A DNA stretch of 64,000 bases from CAZAFL01 sp964484465 (GTDB lineage: Bacteria; Bacteroidota; Ignavibacteria; UBA10030; SZUA-254): contig CAZAFL010000014.1 in the NCBI GenBank assembly GCA_964484465.1, forward strand, positions 12,021-76,020, read 5' to 3'. Positions 43,174 through 52,857 of the stretch are shown one piece after another. The position numbers and the translations under genes are program-made. Position 1 is the stretch's first letter. Every line of letters starts with the position of its first letter. The notes beneath the pieces were generated by a model. That model was not told where the DNA came from and made no database searches. It worked only from the letters and a program-made list of their open reading frames with translations.

Positions 43174-44274
43174 TTACGCCATACCGAACCGCTTCCGGCG
43201 GTTCCTGATGTAATCTACAAAAATGAACTCTCCCAGATTTTGCAGGGTCGAGTAATACGCGCGGCCATGGTTCGCTTTTGTCAACTCTTCGACAAAGTTA
43301 ATCAGGTACGGGTCCCGCGCAACCATGAACGTGCTGATGGTAATCTTCTCCCGCCGGCAGGCTACCGCTTCGTCGAGTGTTTTATTGACGATGCGCGGGT
43401 CGAGTCCGAACGAGTTTTTGTACAGCCGGCCGTTATCATCAAATACCGCGGATGGCTTGCCATCCGTCACCATGAATATCTGTTTGTTGACGTTTCTCCT
43501 CTTCCGCAAAAGATTTCTTGCAAGCTGCAAGCCAGCTCGGGTGTTCGTATGAAAAGGTCCAACAGTAAGAAACGGAAGTTCATTCAGACTCACGAGCTTT
43601 GCATCGTCCCCAAATACAACCAGAGCAAGATAGTCTTTAGGAAATTTCTGCATAATCAATTCTGCAAGGGCGAGCGCGACCTGTTTCGCCGGTGTGATCC
43701 TGTCCTCGCCGTAGAGCACCATGCTGTGACTGATATCGAGCATGACGATAGTGGCGCACGATGTCATGTGTTCAGTTTCATACACCTCGAGGTCTTCTTC
43801 CTTCAGTGTAAACTCATCGATACCACCGCGTTTAAATGCATTGGTTAAGGTGGAGGTAAGGTCGATATTTGTCGGTGCATCTCCAATCGCCCATTTTTTT
43901 GTTTCGCTGAGGCGGTCAACACCCGTCCCCGTTTGAGGCGTTTCGTGGGAACCGATTCCCCCTTTGCGGAGAGAGGTAAAAATCTCCCGTAAGGCGTCCT
44001 GCCGGATTCGCTGAATCCCTCTTGTGGTAACGACTAATCCGTCCTTCACATCCTCAATGACTCCCATCTCCCTCAGCTTGTCTATGAGGTCATCCATTGA
44101 AAGATTTTCATCGAAGATGCCGTATTCTTGTGCGAGCTGCCTGAGCCATTCGATCGCCTCTTCAACATCGCCGCTTGTTTGAATGAGGAGATAACTGAAG
44201 AGGGAAGCCAGGTTTTCCAGCTTCTGCTCATCACTCATCGAACCGGGAACCCATTTAGTATAACGAACGCGCAC
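43174..44274 (-). CDS. VWA-domain protein (Mg-chelatase D/CoxE-like partner)
   Basis: 366 residues. The N-terminal ~165 are helical and charged. A von Willebrand A domain follows, with MIDAS motif MLDISHSM (D180-x-S182-x-S184), a Thr region, and MVTDGKPSAVFDD as the second MIDAS loop. The gene is 47 bp downstream of a MoxR/ChlI-like AAA+ gene on the same strand. Such AAA+/VWA pairs work as chaperone- or chelatase-like complexes that remodel or insert metal into a client. The client is not evident here. Confidence 0.88.
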   Translation of the reverse strand: MRVRYTKWVPGSMSDEQKLENLASLFSYLLIQTSGDVEEAIEWLRQLAQEYGIFDENLSMDDLIDKLREMGVIEDVKDGLVVTTRGIQRIRQDALREIFTSLRKGGIGSHETPQTGTGVDRLSETKKWAIGDAPTNIDLTSTLTNAFKRGGIDEFTLKEEDLEVYETEHMTSCATIVMLDISHSMVLYGEDRITPAKQVALALAELIMQKFPKDYLALVVFGDDAKLVSLNELPFLTVGPFHTNTRAGLQLARNLLRKRRNVNKQIFMVTDGKPSAVFDDNGRLYKNSFGLDPRIVNKTLDEAVACRREKITISTFMVARDPYLINFVEELTKANHGRAYYSTLQNLGEFIFVDYIRNRRKRFGMA

Positions 44275-44321
44275 AGGAGACCAACATCAATTATTCAATA
44301 TGCTCTTCACAGCGGGGCCCA

Positions 44322-45836
44322 TCAATATTCTTCTTCACCTTTTCCCCTTCCGGCAAAAATACTTCCGACGAGGTCTTTATACGAGGTGACATGGTCGATT
44401 TCGTCTTTAGCAATTTTTGAGAATTGATGCAGACCGTCGAGGGTGAACTCCATCGCCGATGCAAGCTCATACGTATTGTCACCGGAGAGCTTCATGTGTT
44501 TTTTTGTAACTTCCTGGAGCCCTTTTACTTTTGAAAGCTCCTGCAGGTATTCTCCGACAGGTATATCGTCAGCGATTTCAATTTTATTGCCTGCCTCGAA
44601 CCACCCGGTAACTTTTCCATATTCGGCATCCTCAGGCGCCTGACGCTGCTCACCTGCGTGAAGCCTTGTTGATTTTCGCTGCAGGGGATCGGGGAAATAC
44701 CGTTTGAAAATTTCCCGCACTGCTTTCCCGATAAGCGCCTTCCCGACTTTGATCGATCCCTCCTGTTCTCCTTCGAATACCAGCTCGATTTTCCCGGTCA
44801 TTCCTGTGAGAACGTGAGGAAGGTCGCAGATCCGGGGAACGACACAGCGGTCATGCGTCAGGATTGCACGCCGTTCTGCATTACTGACAAGGTTTTCCAT
44901 CGCTGCAATCGTGAGACGTGCGCTGACGCCGGACTTCTGGTCGACAAATTCGCTCTTCCGCGCTTCGAATGCGATCTGCTCTACTATTTCTTTGAAATAT
45001 TGCGGGATAATTATTTCTCTCCCGTCGCGCGACACCCACGCTTCCTGCTCTGTAATCGCTATAGCATCTTCGAGCGAGCGCGGATAATGTGTAAGTATCT
45101 GCGAATCGATACGATCTTTGAGCGGCGTAATAATATTTCCGCGGTTCGTATAATCTTCCGGGTTCGCAGTGAACACGATCATGATATCCAGCGGGATGCG
45201 GATATTGAACCCCCTGATTTGAATATCTTTTTCTTCCATGATATTGAATAACCCAACCTGTATCCTCGGCTGCAAATCGGGTAATTCATTGATTGCAAAA
45301 ATACCGCGGTTCGAGCGGGGGATAATTCCAAAATGAATCGCTCCCTCATGCGAATAATGTAGCCGCTGGGCCGCCGCCTTGATCGGGTCGATGTCGCCGA
45401 TCAGGTCGGCGATAGTAACATCAGGAGTTGCAAGCTTTTCACCGAGGCGCGCATCGCGTTCCAGCCAATCAATCTGAACACTTTCGCCACACTCACTCAC
45501 CATATCGACACACCGTTTGCAGACAGGGTCAAAAGGGTTATCGTTAATCTCACACCCCTTGATGATGGGAATATATTCATCAAGCAGAAACGGTAATTGA
45601 CGGACGAGCCTGGATTTCGCCTGCCCTCTCAATCCCAGCAGCATGATGTCGTGTCTTGCAAGAACAGCATTGATGATAGCGGGGAAAACCGTTTTCTCAT
45701 AACCGATGATGCCTGGAAAGAGAGGTTCATTGTTATTGATTTTTTTGATGAGATTATCCCGCAGTTCATCCTTAACAGAACGGACCCTGTAACCGGACCT
45801 TCGAAGTTCACCGATAGTAGATGGAAGATGTTTCAT
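44322..45836 (-). CDS. AAA+ ATPase of the magnesium-chelatase I/MoxR type with a four-cysteine insert
   Basis: 504 residues from ATG 45836 (MKHLPSTIGELRRSGY); 23 more in-frame codons upstream look non-coding. Walker A is GLRGQAKSR (68-76), a QAKS variant of the usual GxGKS. After it comes C95-x10-C106-x2-C109-x6-C116, a possible zinc knuckle. Walker-B-like region GIFAINELPDL, sensor 1 IVFTANPEDYTNRG and arginine-finger region PLKDRIDSQI are as in ChlI/BchI. The C-terminal ~170 residues form the lid and an extension. The VWA partner lies directly downstream. It is not part of a chlorophyll or cobalamin cluster. Confidence 0.88.
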   Translation of the reverse strand: MKHLPSTIGELRRSGYRVRSVKDELRDNLIKKINNNEPLFPGIIGYEKTVFPAIINAVLARHDIMLLGLRGQAKSRLVRQLPFLLDEYIPIIKGCEINDNPFDPVCKRCVDMVSECGESVQIDWLERDARLGEKLATPDVTIADLIGDIDPIKAAAQRLHYSHEGAIHFGIIPRSNRGIFAINELPDLQPRIQVGLFNIMEEKDIQIRGFNIRIPLDIMIVFTANPEDYTNRGNIITPLKDRIDSQILTHYPRSLEDAIAITEQEAWVSRDGREIIIPQYFKEIVEQIAFEARKSEFVDQKSGVSARLTIAAMENLVSNAERRAILTHDRCVVPRICDLPHVLTGMTGKIELVFEGEQEGSIKVGKALIGKAVREIFKRYFPDPLQRKSTRLHAGEQRQAPEDAEYGKVTGWFEAGNKIEIADDIPVGEYLQELSKVKGLQEVTKKHMKLSGDNTYELASAMEFTLDGLHQFSKIAKDEIDHVTSYKDLVGSIFAGRGKGEEEY

Positions 45837-45980
45837 TTTACTTAAAAAGTTTGGGAATGAGATTGCACTCTTCTCGACATTCCTTCCATGATAATCATAA
45901 CACAAAGATGTACAATATTGTTTCTAAAACCTTATTTCAATGTAGAGCCTTTTCAGGAAAAATGCAACGGCGAGAACGTG

Positions 45981-46009
45981 TTGCCCATCAGATACCAATT
46001 CATTATATT
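45981..46009 (+). promoter_or_regulatory. Putative promoter of the YjbH-like gene
   Basis: -35 TTGCCC (45981-45986), 17-bp spacer, -10 TATATT (46004-46009), about 55 bp before ATG 46065. This supports translation starting at 46065/46068 rather than further upstream. Confidence 0.5.
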
Positions 46010-46064
46010 CAGCAGAGAAAATATGAACGAGAAATTCGCGAACAGGAACCGCCATCGGGGAACT

Positions 46065-46826
46065 ATGATGCAGAGAATTCTTCTCCTGTTATTTTTACCC
46101 GGACCATTGTTAATCGCCCAAGGCTCTGCAGGCTCCGACTCGCGCATCGAACCCCGCTATTTGATCGACCTTCCGACCGCAGGCATGTTGACACAACGAA
46201 ATTTCGCCCTCGATTTGGATTTTTACCAGGAGGGCGGTCTGCTCATTTCAACCTCGGTCGGAGTACTTGACCGTCTCTTACTCGGTGTTTCGTACGGGGG
46301 AACACACCTTCTCGGGGATGCTAAACCTGAGTGGAATACAACGCCGGGTGTCTCTATAAAAATTCGTGTCCTCGATGAGTCGATCGTCATTCCCGCACTC
46401 GCCATCGGATTTGACTCTCAGGGAAAGGAAACCTACATCGATGCATTAAGCCGGTATACGATTAAATCTCTTGGGGTGTATGGTGTCGTCAGCAAGAATT
46501 ATCAGGCAATGGGCTTTTTGAGTTTTCATGGCGGGGTCAATTATAGTTTCGAGCGCGCGGACGGCGATACCGACCCCAATATTTTTGGAGGGATTGAAAA
46601 AACGCTAGGACCGAATATTTCCGTATTGGCAGAGTATAACCTCGCATGGAATGACAGTAACCGGGATGCACTCGGCCAGGGCAGAGGTTATCTTAACCTC
46701 GGCGTCAGAGGTTCACTCGGGGGAGGCTTCACCATTGGTTTTAATATCAAAGACCTCATCAAGAACCAAAACCGGGAAACCGTAGGAAATAGAACTTTAA
46801 AATGTGAGTTTGTTCGTCCCCTTTAA
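46065..46826 (+). CDS. YjbH-like outer-membrane beta-barrel protein
   Basis: 253 residues from ATG 46065 (or 46068), with GGGGA just upstream. Signal peptide MQRILLLLFLPGPLLIAQG. The mature protein starts with a PTAGMLTQRNFALDLDFYQE stretch, as in YjbH/DUF940-like proteins, and continues with alternating hydrophobic beta-strands, many Gly-Tyr/Phe pairs, and an ending that is not a clean barrel-closing Phe (FVRPL). Its role may be polysaccharide or lipid related; this is inference. It diverges from the AAA+ gene. Confidence 0.6.
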   Translation: MMQRILLLLFLPGPLLIAQGSAGSDSRIEPRYLIDLPTAGMLTQRNFALDLDFYQEGGLLISTSVGVLDRLLLGVSYGGTHLLGDAKPEWNTTPGVSIKIRVLDESIVIPALAIGFDSQGKETYIDALSRYTIKSLGVYGVVSKNYQAMGFLSFHGGVNYSFERADGDTDPNIFGGIEKTLGPNISVLAEYNLAWNDSNRDALGQGRGYLNLGVRGSLGGGFTIGFNIKDLIKNQNRETVGNRTLKCEFVRPL

Positions 46827-46914
46827 TGTACTGAAAACTCAACGGTTTGGGGCATACCGTCTACTACAAAACACAGTTACCTCTTTTCCCTTTTCGGCAT
46901 ATCCTCTAAAACGC

Positions 46915-46943
46915 TTGGAATTAGCTCATTTTATAGATAAATT
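46915..46943 (+). promoter_or_regulatory. Putative promoter of the Tyr-rich lipoprotein gene
   Basis: -35 TTGGAA (46915-46920), 17-bp spacer, -10 TAAATT (46938-46943), 77 bp upstream of ATG 47021. Confidence 0.4.
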
Positions 46944-47020
46944 ATATGAGTGAACTGAATTTTTTTGGCATTGAAATTGTTAAAATGAATGAAGGAATTA
47001 AAATCATTGCAGAGGCCTCT

Positions 47021-48004
47021 ATGAAAACAAGACTTTCCATTCTTCTTCTACTTTTAAGTACAGGACTATTGGTATTCATCTTTTCGGGTTGTTATACGCA
47101 ACTGGGAATGACAAAGAACGAACAAACTGTTCGTAATGATGAATACACGAACGATACTCTCTCGAATGATTCCAACTATTATGGAGAAAACGAATACAAC
47201 CATCGGTACTCGGAACCGTATAACGATTACTATTACGGCGGTTATCCGAACAATCATATGGGGTTTTCCTATTACTATCCTTCAACATTCTGGCCTTCAT
47301 ACGCTTTCAATGTTGCATATTCTGACCCGTGGATGTATGGCAGTTACTCTTACTATGACCCGTGGTGGTGCGGCACTCCTTATGTGAATTACCCATCATA
47401 CGGATATTATCCTTCGAACGGCTACTACCCGTACGGATACTACGGACACGGTTACGGCTATACCGTTGTTCCGGCGCGACATGTCAGGAGAACGTTTGGA
47501 TCAACCCGCGGGGGAAGAGCTTCGACAGACGTCAATACGAATTACAGCTCCCCGAATTCGACCCGAAGCGGTGATGTATCCTCAGGCGGTATTCTCACCG
47601 GTGCACCCTCCGGCGGTTCTACCAGCAGCAACCCGACTTCAATAAATAATAATGGGAATTCCGGTGCAATGCAGCGAGGGGGAACATCAAACACCGCAAC
47701 ACGGACCAACGTTAATCCAACAAGAACCAACCGTGGTTCAAACGCACGAGTAGTTCGCAGACGGGTAGGGGCAGGCCGGGATACACGATACCAGGCTAAA
47801 CCGAATGAAAGCACTCCGACAACTCCGCCATCCCAACAAAATAGAACCAACACCAAGGAAAATCATGGCTTCGGTGGTCCCCGTGGCGGTGCAACTCGCA
47901 CTTCACCATCGTTTGTTCCCGGCACACGGCAATCAGGCGGGAATGCGCAGCCGTCAAACGACGGAAACCGGGGCGGCAGCTCCCACGGTGAGCGCCGTCC
48001 ATAA
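47021..48004 (+). CDS. Tyr-rich lipoprotein with low-complexity Gly/Asn/Ser/Arg tail
   Basis: 327 residues from ATG 47021 (AGAGGC seven bases upstream); the frame opens earlier but without a signal peptide. MKTRLSILLLLLSTGLLVF then lipobox FSGC, so lipidated and membrane-held. Residues about 40-155 are very rich in Tyr, Pro and Gly (GYYPSNGYYPYGYYGHGYGY). Residues about 160-327 are low-complexity Gly/Ser/Asn/Thr with many Arg (ARVVRRRVGAG). No catalytic domain. The composition recalls prion-like or matrix proteins. Possible roles are surface adhesion or envelope scaffold (inference). A FadL-like barrel gene follows after 28 bp. Confidence 0.75.
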   Translation: MKTRLSILLLLLSTGLLVFIFSGCYTQLGMTKNEQTVRNDEYTNDTLSNDSNYYGENEYNHRYSEPYNDYYYGGYPNNHMGFSYYYPSTFWPSYAFNVAYSDPWMYGSYSYYDPWWCGTPYVNYPSYGYYPSNGYYPYGYYGHGYGYTVVPARHVRRTFGSTRGGRASTDVNTNYSSPNSTRSGDVSSGGILTGAPSGGSTSSNPTSINNNGNSGAMQRGGTSNTATRTNVNPTRTNRGSNARVVRRRVGAGRDTRYQAKPNESTPTTPPSQQNRTNTKENHGFGGPRGGATRTSPSFVPGTRQSGGNAQPSNDGNRGGSSHGERRP

Positions 48005-48032
48005 CTTCAATTCAACAGGGGCATATCTCTCT

Positions 48033-49502
48033 ATGAAAAAAACGTTTTTCTTGTTAATATTTTTCTCGCTGGTTTGGCTCGCGTTTACTCATCAGGCAAT
48101 TGCTCAGGATTATACTGAAGCGCTCCGTTACTCTGCTCCCGGACTGGGCGTCGGAGCGAGAGCCCTCGGTTTGGGCACAGCATATACCGGTGTTGCCAAT
48201 GACTTTTCAGCGGCGTTCTGGAACCCTGCCGGCCTGGGTCAAATTCAGCTTAACGAAGTAACTGTCGGTCTATCGAATATTTCGTACAACAATACGAGCT
48301 CATTCTTCAACAACAGCCAGTCTCTTACAAACAGCTCGACAAGCTTAAACAGCATCGGCCTCGTGTATCCTTTCCCTACAATGAGAGGTAGTTTGGTATT
48401 CGCGGTCGGATACGGCAGGCAGGCAGATTATACCACGGCTCTGTCATATAAAGGCTTCAACCCGCAGAGCAGCATTATTCAATATTGGGCGCCGAACGGA
48501 CAGAAACTTACACCCGATATCACCATCGCCGAATACCTTCAGCTTGCGTTTGCAGATACATTTACACATAAATTTGTCAGTCCGATTAATGGAAATCTGA
48601 CACAGGCAGGACGCGCGTTAGAGGGAGGGGGACAAAATTATGTAACACTTTCCGGAGCCATTGAAGCATCGAGAAATTTCTTTATCGGAGCAACGCTGAA
48701 TTTTATTACGGGATCGTATTCATATGTCAACCGCTACCTGGAAGAGGACCTTACAAATCAGTATACCGCAAATACGTTTGTTCCCTATAATAACGGACAG
48801 GATACCGGCTATTTTGATTTGAAATATTTGACCCTCGACCAGACATTAGAAACCGACATCAGTGGATTTTCTGCGAAGCTCGGAATACTTTACAAGTGGG
48901 GTTCAGGAAGCAGGTTGGGAATTACAGTCAAAACCCCGTCATGGATTACAGTCAGAGAAACATTCTCACAAAATGCTACGAGTAATTTTGACAACGGCGA
49001 CCAGATCACGTATTCTTCAAGCAGTGGATATCCTGATAAAAATGAATACGACGTCCATACACCGTACAGCTTCTCTGCCGGAATTTCACACACCATAGGC
49101 GACCTCATGGTTGCAGGTGACGTGGAGTATACTGACTGGACACAAATGGAGTTCAGCAATGCCGACGCCTCCCTGATGAGTTACAATACGGATATTAAAG
49201 AGCTCTTTCAACCGACCGCAAATGTCCGACTCGGGGCAGAATACAGCTTTGGCGACGAGGGTTTGAAACTGCGGGGCGGCTTTGCATATCTGCCATCCCC
49301 TTATAATGGAGACCCTTCTTCATTTGCACAGAAGTACGCAACAGCCGGCATCGGGTTTATTGTGGATAATGCAATTGCAATCGACCTCGGCTATGCCTAC
49401 GGATTCTGGGATCAGTATCATCAGGTATACCCCGGTGTCTATACATCGACTGAGAATGTTCACACACATAATATCATGTCAACCGTCTCATACCGGTTCT
49501 GA
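48033..49502 (+). CDS. FadL/TodX-like outer-membrane transport protein
   Basis: 489 residues from ATG 48033 (MKKTFFLLIFFSLVWLAF, signal cut near AIAQ). The mature N-terminus LGVGARALGLGTAYTGVAND followed by FSAAFWNPAGL is the motif shared by the FadL/OmpP1 and PorV groups. Later barrel strands (LGITVKTPSWITVRETFSQN; AGDVEYTDWTQMEF; ANVRLGAEYSFGDEGLKLRG) and a terminal VSYRF with C-terminal Phe fit FadL-type transporters of hydrophobic molecules. Followed by a strong terminator (49537-49569). Confidence 0.85.
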   Translation: MKKTFFLLIFFSLVWLAFTHQAIAQDYTEALRYSAPGLGVGARALGLGTAYTGVANDFSAAFWNPAGLGQIQLNEVTVGLSNISYNNTSSFFNNSQSLTNSSTSLNSIGLVYPFPTMRGSLVFAVGYGRQADYTTALSYKGFNPQSSIIQYWAPNGQKLTPDITIAEYLQLAFADTFTHKFVSPINGNLTQAGRALEGGGQNYVTLSGAIEASRNFFIGATLNFITGSYSYVNRYLEEDLTNQYTANTFVPYNNGQDTGYFDLKYLTLDQTLETDISGFSAKLGILYKWGSGSRLGITVKTPSWITVRETFSQNATSNFDNGDQITYSSSSGYPDKNEYDVHTPYSFSAGISHTIGDLMVAGDVEYTDWTQMEFSNADASLMSYNTDIKELFQPTANVRLGAEYSFGDEGLKLRGGFAYLPSPYNGDPSSFAQKYATAGIGFIVDNAIAIDLGYAYGFWDQYHQVYPGVYTSTENVHTHNIMSTVSYRF

Positions 49503-49536
49503 ATTTTTTGCATCGTATCTCTCAAAGATGTATATT

Positions 49537-49569
49537 ATCCCGCCCTGAAGTTCTCGGCGGGATTTTTTT
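49537..49569 (+). terminator. Rho-independent terminator after the FadL-like gene
   Basis: ATCCCGCC (49537-49544), 11-base loop, GGCGGGAT (49556-49563), then T run to 49569. Perfect 8-bp GC-rich stem. Confidence 0.9.
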
Positions 49570-49631
49570 CGCCTGTTCTATCTCTCTCGCCGACATCTTT
49601 CTTATCTGCAAAATTTCTTAAAAGGCGTTGA

Positions 49632-52064
49632 GTGTCGAATCTCGCTAAAGCTCTGATCGGCATCGGATGTGCGTTTCTCGTTATCTGTATTTCTGCTTTT
49701 TTCTTCTTCCGCCATCTCATCACAAAATCTTTTCCTACAACCTCCGGGACACTGGAAGTAAATGGCATTCATACATTCGTTGATATATTCCGCGACGAAT
49801 ATGGAGTACCTCATATTTCCGCACAGGACGAACACGATTTAATGTTCACAGTCGGCTACGTTCACGCTCAGGACCGTTTGTGGCAGATGGACCTCATGCG
49901 GCGCGCGGGAGACGGGAGGCTTTCCGAAGTACTGGGCAAGGCAACTCTCGACTTTGATATGCTTTTTCGGACAATCGGTTTGAACCGCATTGCCGACAGT
50001 ATCACTGAACATTTACATCCTGAATCGAAACAGGCACTCCAGGACTATGCTGATGGGGTCAATGCGTTTATAACAACTCATAAAGGAGCACTCCCGGCCG
50101 AATTTGATATGCTCAACTACGAGCCTGAGCCATGGAAGATTCGCCACAGCATTCTTATCGCCCGACTCATTGCCTGGGAGTTAAACCTTGCATGGTGGAC
50201 TGATCTTACATATGGCGAAATCGCCACAAGGGTCTCGACGGAAAAGTTCAAAGAAATTCTTCCATTATTCCCGGATTCTATTCCTACGACCCTTCCATCA
50301 TCGGTTCGGAAAAAAAACTTTAGTAGCATCCGGCCATTTAAGCAAGTAAACACTTTGTACCGAGACTTTTTCGGGTTGGGTAGCCTGGAAGCAGGAAGCA
50401 ACGCCTGGGCCGTCGATTCATCGAAATCGCTAAGCGGCAAACCGATTCTTGCAAACGACCCTCATCTTGCCATGCCATGCCCTTCCCGATGGTACGAAGT
50501 ACACATGACGGCACCGGGGTGGAACACTGCCGGCGTCTCTCTTCCCGGCACTCCCGTCATCATCATCGGACACAATGAACACCTCGCATGGGGGCTTACG
50601 AACGCGATGATCGATGACGCGGATTTTTTTGTTGAGGATGCCGATACGACGCATCCAAATCACTATATCTTCCGGCGCTCATCTCTTCCGATGGAGATGC
50701 ATGAAGAAAAAATATATATCGGAACCTCCGACAGCCTCGCGTTGACTGTTCGATCCACCCTCCATGGTCCGATCATCAATGATGTGCATCCGTCGCATCT
50801 TCACAGGGATTCGCTGCAGCACATACCGCCCATCGCGATGCGATGGACGGGACTCGATATAAGTGATGAAGTTTACGCGCTCTATCTCATGAACAAAGCT
50901 ACGTCTGCGGTAGAATTCGAACGCGGAATTAAGGAATTTGCTGTGCCGGCTCAGGCTGTCGTCTATGCAGACGTAAAGGGTAATATCGGATACTGGACGG
51001 CTGGTCATGTCCCAATCCGCGGAAAACAGAATGCCTTGCTTCCGTTGCAGGGCTCAACAGGCGAAGCAGATTGGAAGGGTTTTGTCCCGTTCGAGCATCT
51101 TCCAAAAGTTTGGAATCCACCGGGCGGTTTTATTGCGTGCGCCAATCAAAAGATCGCTGATGATTCCTACCCATACTATCTTTCCACACTGTGGGAACCG
51201 CCCTCACGAATCCAGCGCATCCGGCAACTGCTCCAGTCGGCAGAAAAATTTAGCTCTGAGGATTTTGAACAATTCCAGCAGGACGTTTTCTCGAACGAAG
51301 CACGAGAAACATCAAAGTACCTGCTCAGGTCACTCGATTCCGTTTCTGTTCACGACGCAGAAATGGACGCTGCCCGCAACTATCTGAAGAATTGGGATTT
51401 TCGGTTTACGAAAGGAGACATCGCAACGACAATTTACAATGCGTTCTTCGTGAAATTGATTCATAACATATATGAAGATGAGCTGGGTCCGGAACTTTTT
51501 CGCGATTTTGTATATTTTGGTGCAATTCCGTATCGTGTAACAAGTCAGTTGCTGGCTTCAGATCATTCATCCTGGTTCGATGATGTCGCAACAGACCATG
51601 TTGAAACAAAAAATGAAATTCTCCGGAAAAGCCTTAAAGACGCGCTTGACGAATTACATGGACAATTCGGACCTGAAATGAAAACCTGGCGATGGGGGGA
51701 CGTGCATTCCGTGACCTTCAATCATCCGTTCGGCAAACGAAAACCGCTGGACAAAGTGTTTAATCTGGGGCCATTTTCCGTTGCAGGAGGGGGGACGACC
51801 GTTAACAAAAGTGAATACAAATTTACTTCGCCGTACACGACATCGGTGGGTGCTTCGATGCGGTTCGTCATCGACTTGAAAAACCCGCTGGTTTCCTATT
51901 CCGTTATTACCTCCGGAGAATCCGGTCAACCGTTGCACAAGCATTATGATGACCAAACACCCCTTTGGCTCAACGGAGCGTATCATTCCGTTACAATGGA
52001 TTGGGATGAGATCAGAAGCCAGAAACAGGATCACCTGCGACTGCAACCCGCACCGCGGCAATAA
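49632..52064 (+). CDS. Penicillin acylase (S45) family N-terminal nucleophile hydrolase
   Basis: 810 residues from GTG 49632 (AAAGG seven bases upstream). N-terminal membrane segment/signal anchor (about 8-26, GIGCAFLVICISAFFFF). The precursor would be cut autocatalytically before S256 (EAGSNAWAV), which becomes the nucleophile of the beta chain. The preceding alpha chain has FRDEYGVPHISA and VHAQDRLWQMDLMRR. The beta chain contains ANDPHLAM and GHNEHLAWGLTNAM (oxyanion Asn) and ends with the KSEYKF/VGASMRFVIDL region. The family cleaves amides such as beta-lactam side chains or acyl-homoserine lactones. The substrate here is unknown. Sirtuin and pyruvate kinase genes follow. Confidence 0.92.
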   Translation: MSNLAKALIGIGCAFLVICISAFFFFRHLITKSFPTTSGTLEVNGIHTFVDIFRDEYGVPHISAQDEHDLMFTVGYVHAQDRLWQMDLMRRAGDGRLSEVLGKATLDFDMLFRTIGLNRIADSITEHLHPESKQALQDYADGVNAFITTHKGALPAEFDMLNYEPEPWKIRHSILIARLIAWELNLAWWTDLTYGEIATRVSTEKFKEILPLFPDSIPTTLPSSVRKKNFSSIRPFKQVNTLYRDFFGLGSLEAGSNAWAVDSSKSLSGKPILANDPHLAMPCPSRWYEVHMTAPGWNTAGVSLPGTPVIIIGHNEHLAWGLTNAMIDDADFFVEDADTTHPNHYIFRRSSLPMEMHEEKIYIGTSDSLALTVRSTLHGPIINDVHPSHLHRDSLQHIPPIAMRWTGLDISDEVYALYLMNKATSAVEFERGIKEFAVPAQAVVYADVKGNIGYWTAGHVPIRGKQNALLPLQGSTGEADWKGFVPFEHLPKVWNPPGGFIACANQKIADDSYPYYLSTLWEPPSRIQRIRQLLQSAEKFSSEDFEQFQQDVFSNEARETSKYLLRSLDSVSVHDAEMDAARNYLKNWDFRFTKGDIATTIYNAFFVKLIHNIYEDELGPELFRDFVYFGAIPYRVTSQLLASDHSSWFDDVATDHVETKNEILRKSLKDALDELHGQFGPEMKTWRWGDVHSVTFNHPFGKRKPLDKVFNLGPFSVAGGGTTVNKSEYKFTSPYTTSVGASMRFVIDLKNPLVSYSVITSGESGQPLHKHYDDQTPLWLNGAYHSVTMDWDEIRSQKQDHLRLQPAPRQ

Positions 52065-52102
52065 TAATACCTGAGCAGGAGCATCTTTCGAAACCCCAGC
52101 GA

Positions 52103-52849
52103 ATGTTTTCAAACAGATTTCTCTCGAAACTTAGAACGAGCGCATCGGTCGTGGTTTTTACGGGCGCGGGAATTTCGGCAGAGAGCGGCGTTCCTACATT
52201 CCGCGGTAATGACGGCATCTGGAAAAAATTCAAGCCAGAAGAACTTGCCAACTTTGACGCCTTTATCCACAACCCAGAGAGGGTGTGGGAATGGTATAAG
52301 CATCGCAAGCATATCATTGCAGCCGTGCAACCCAATGCCGGGCACTATGCAATTGCACAGATGCAACACCACCATCGAACATTCTGTGTAATAACACAAA
52401 ACATCGATAACCTTCACCGGCGGGCAGGAAGTACAATCGTTCATGAGCTTCACGGTAATATCGGGCGAAATTATTGCATCGATTGCGGAACATTCTATAC
52501 TGATGAAGAAATCTCCGTACAAGAACGATCGCCCGCATGTACAGCCTGTAACGGTCTTATTCGTCCGGATGTTGTTTGGTTCGGTGAACAGCTTCCAACC
52601 GACGCATGGGATGCAAGCTTGGCTGCTGCCACTTCCGCAGAACTTTTCTTCTCGATTGGAACATCTGCAGAAGTCTACCCGGCAGCGTCGCTTCCAACGA
52701 TTGCACAGAAAAACGGTGCGTACCTGGTAGAAATAAATATCGAGCCTACCGGGCTCAGCCACCGGGCAGATGAAATGCTGCCAGGAAAATCGGGCGAGAT
52801 TTTGCCCCGCTTGCTTGAAGAATGTTTTCATACAACAGTCCGTCAATAA
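52103..52849 (+). CDS. cobB: NAD-dependent protein deacylase (sirtuin)
   Basis: Removes acyl groups from lysines, forming O-acyl-ADP-ribose. 248 residues. NAD-binding GAGISAESGVPTFRG (21-35), TQNIDNLH (98-105) with catalytic H117 (ELHG), zinc-binding C125, C128, C146 and C149. GTSAEVYPAASLP is near the C-terminal NAD loop. Tyr/Arg desuccinylase residues: the 'W-Y-x-x-R' equivalent is WEWYKHRKH, hinting at class III (SIRT5-like) acyl preference; this is an inference. Overlap-free, 38 bp after the acylase gene and 8 bp before pyk. Confidence 0.94.
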   Translation: MFSNRFLSKLRTSASVVVFTGAGISAESGVPTFRGNDGIWKKFKPEELANFDAFIHNPERVWEWYKHRKHIIAAVQPNAGHYAIAQMQHHHRTFCVITQNIDNLHRRAGSTIVHELHGNIGRNYCIDCGTFYTDEEISVQERSPACTACNGLIRPDVVWFGEQLPTDAWDASLAAATSAELFFSIGTSAEVYPAASLPTIAQKNGAYLVEINIEPTGLSHRADEMLPGKSGEILPRLLEECFHTTVRQ

Positions 52850-52857
52850 TTACTTCT

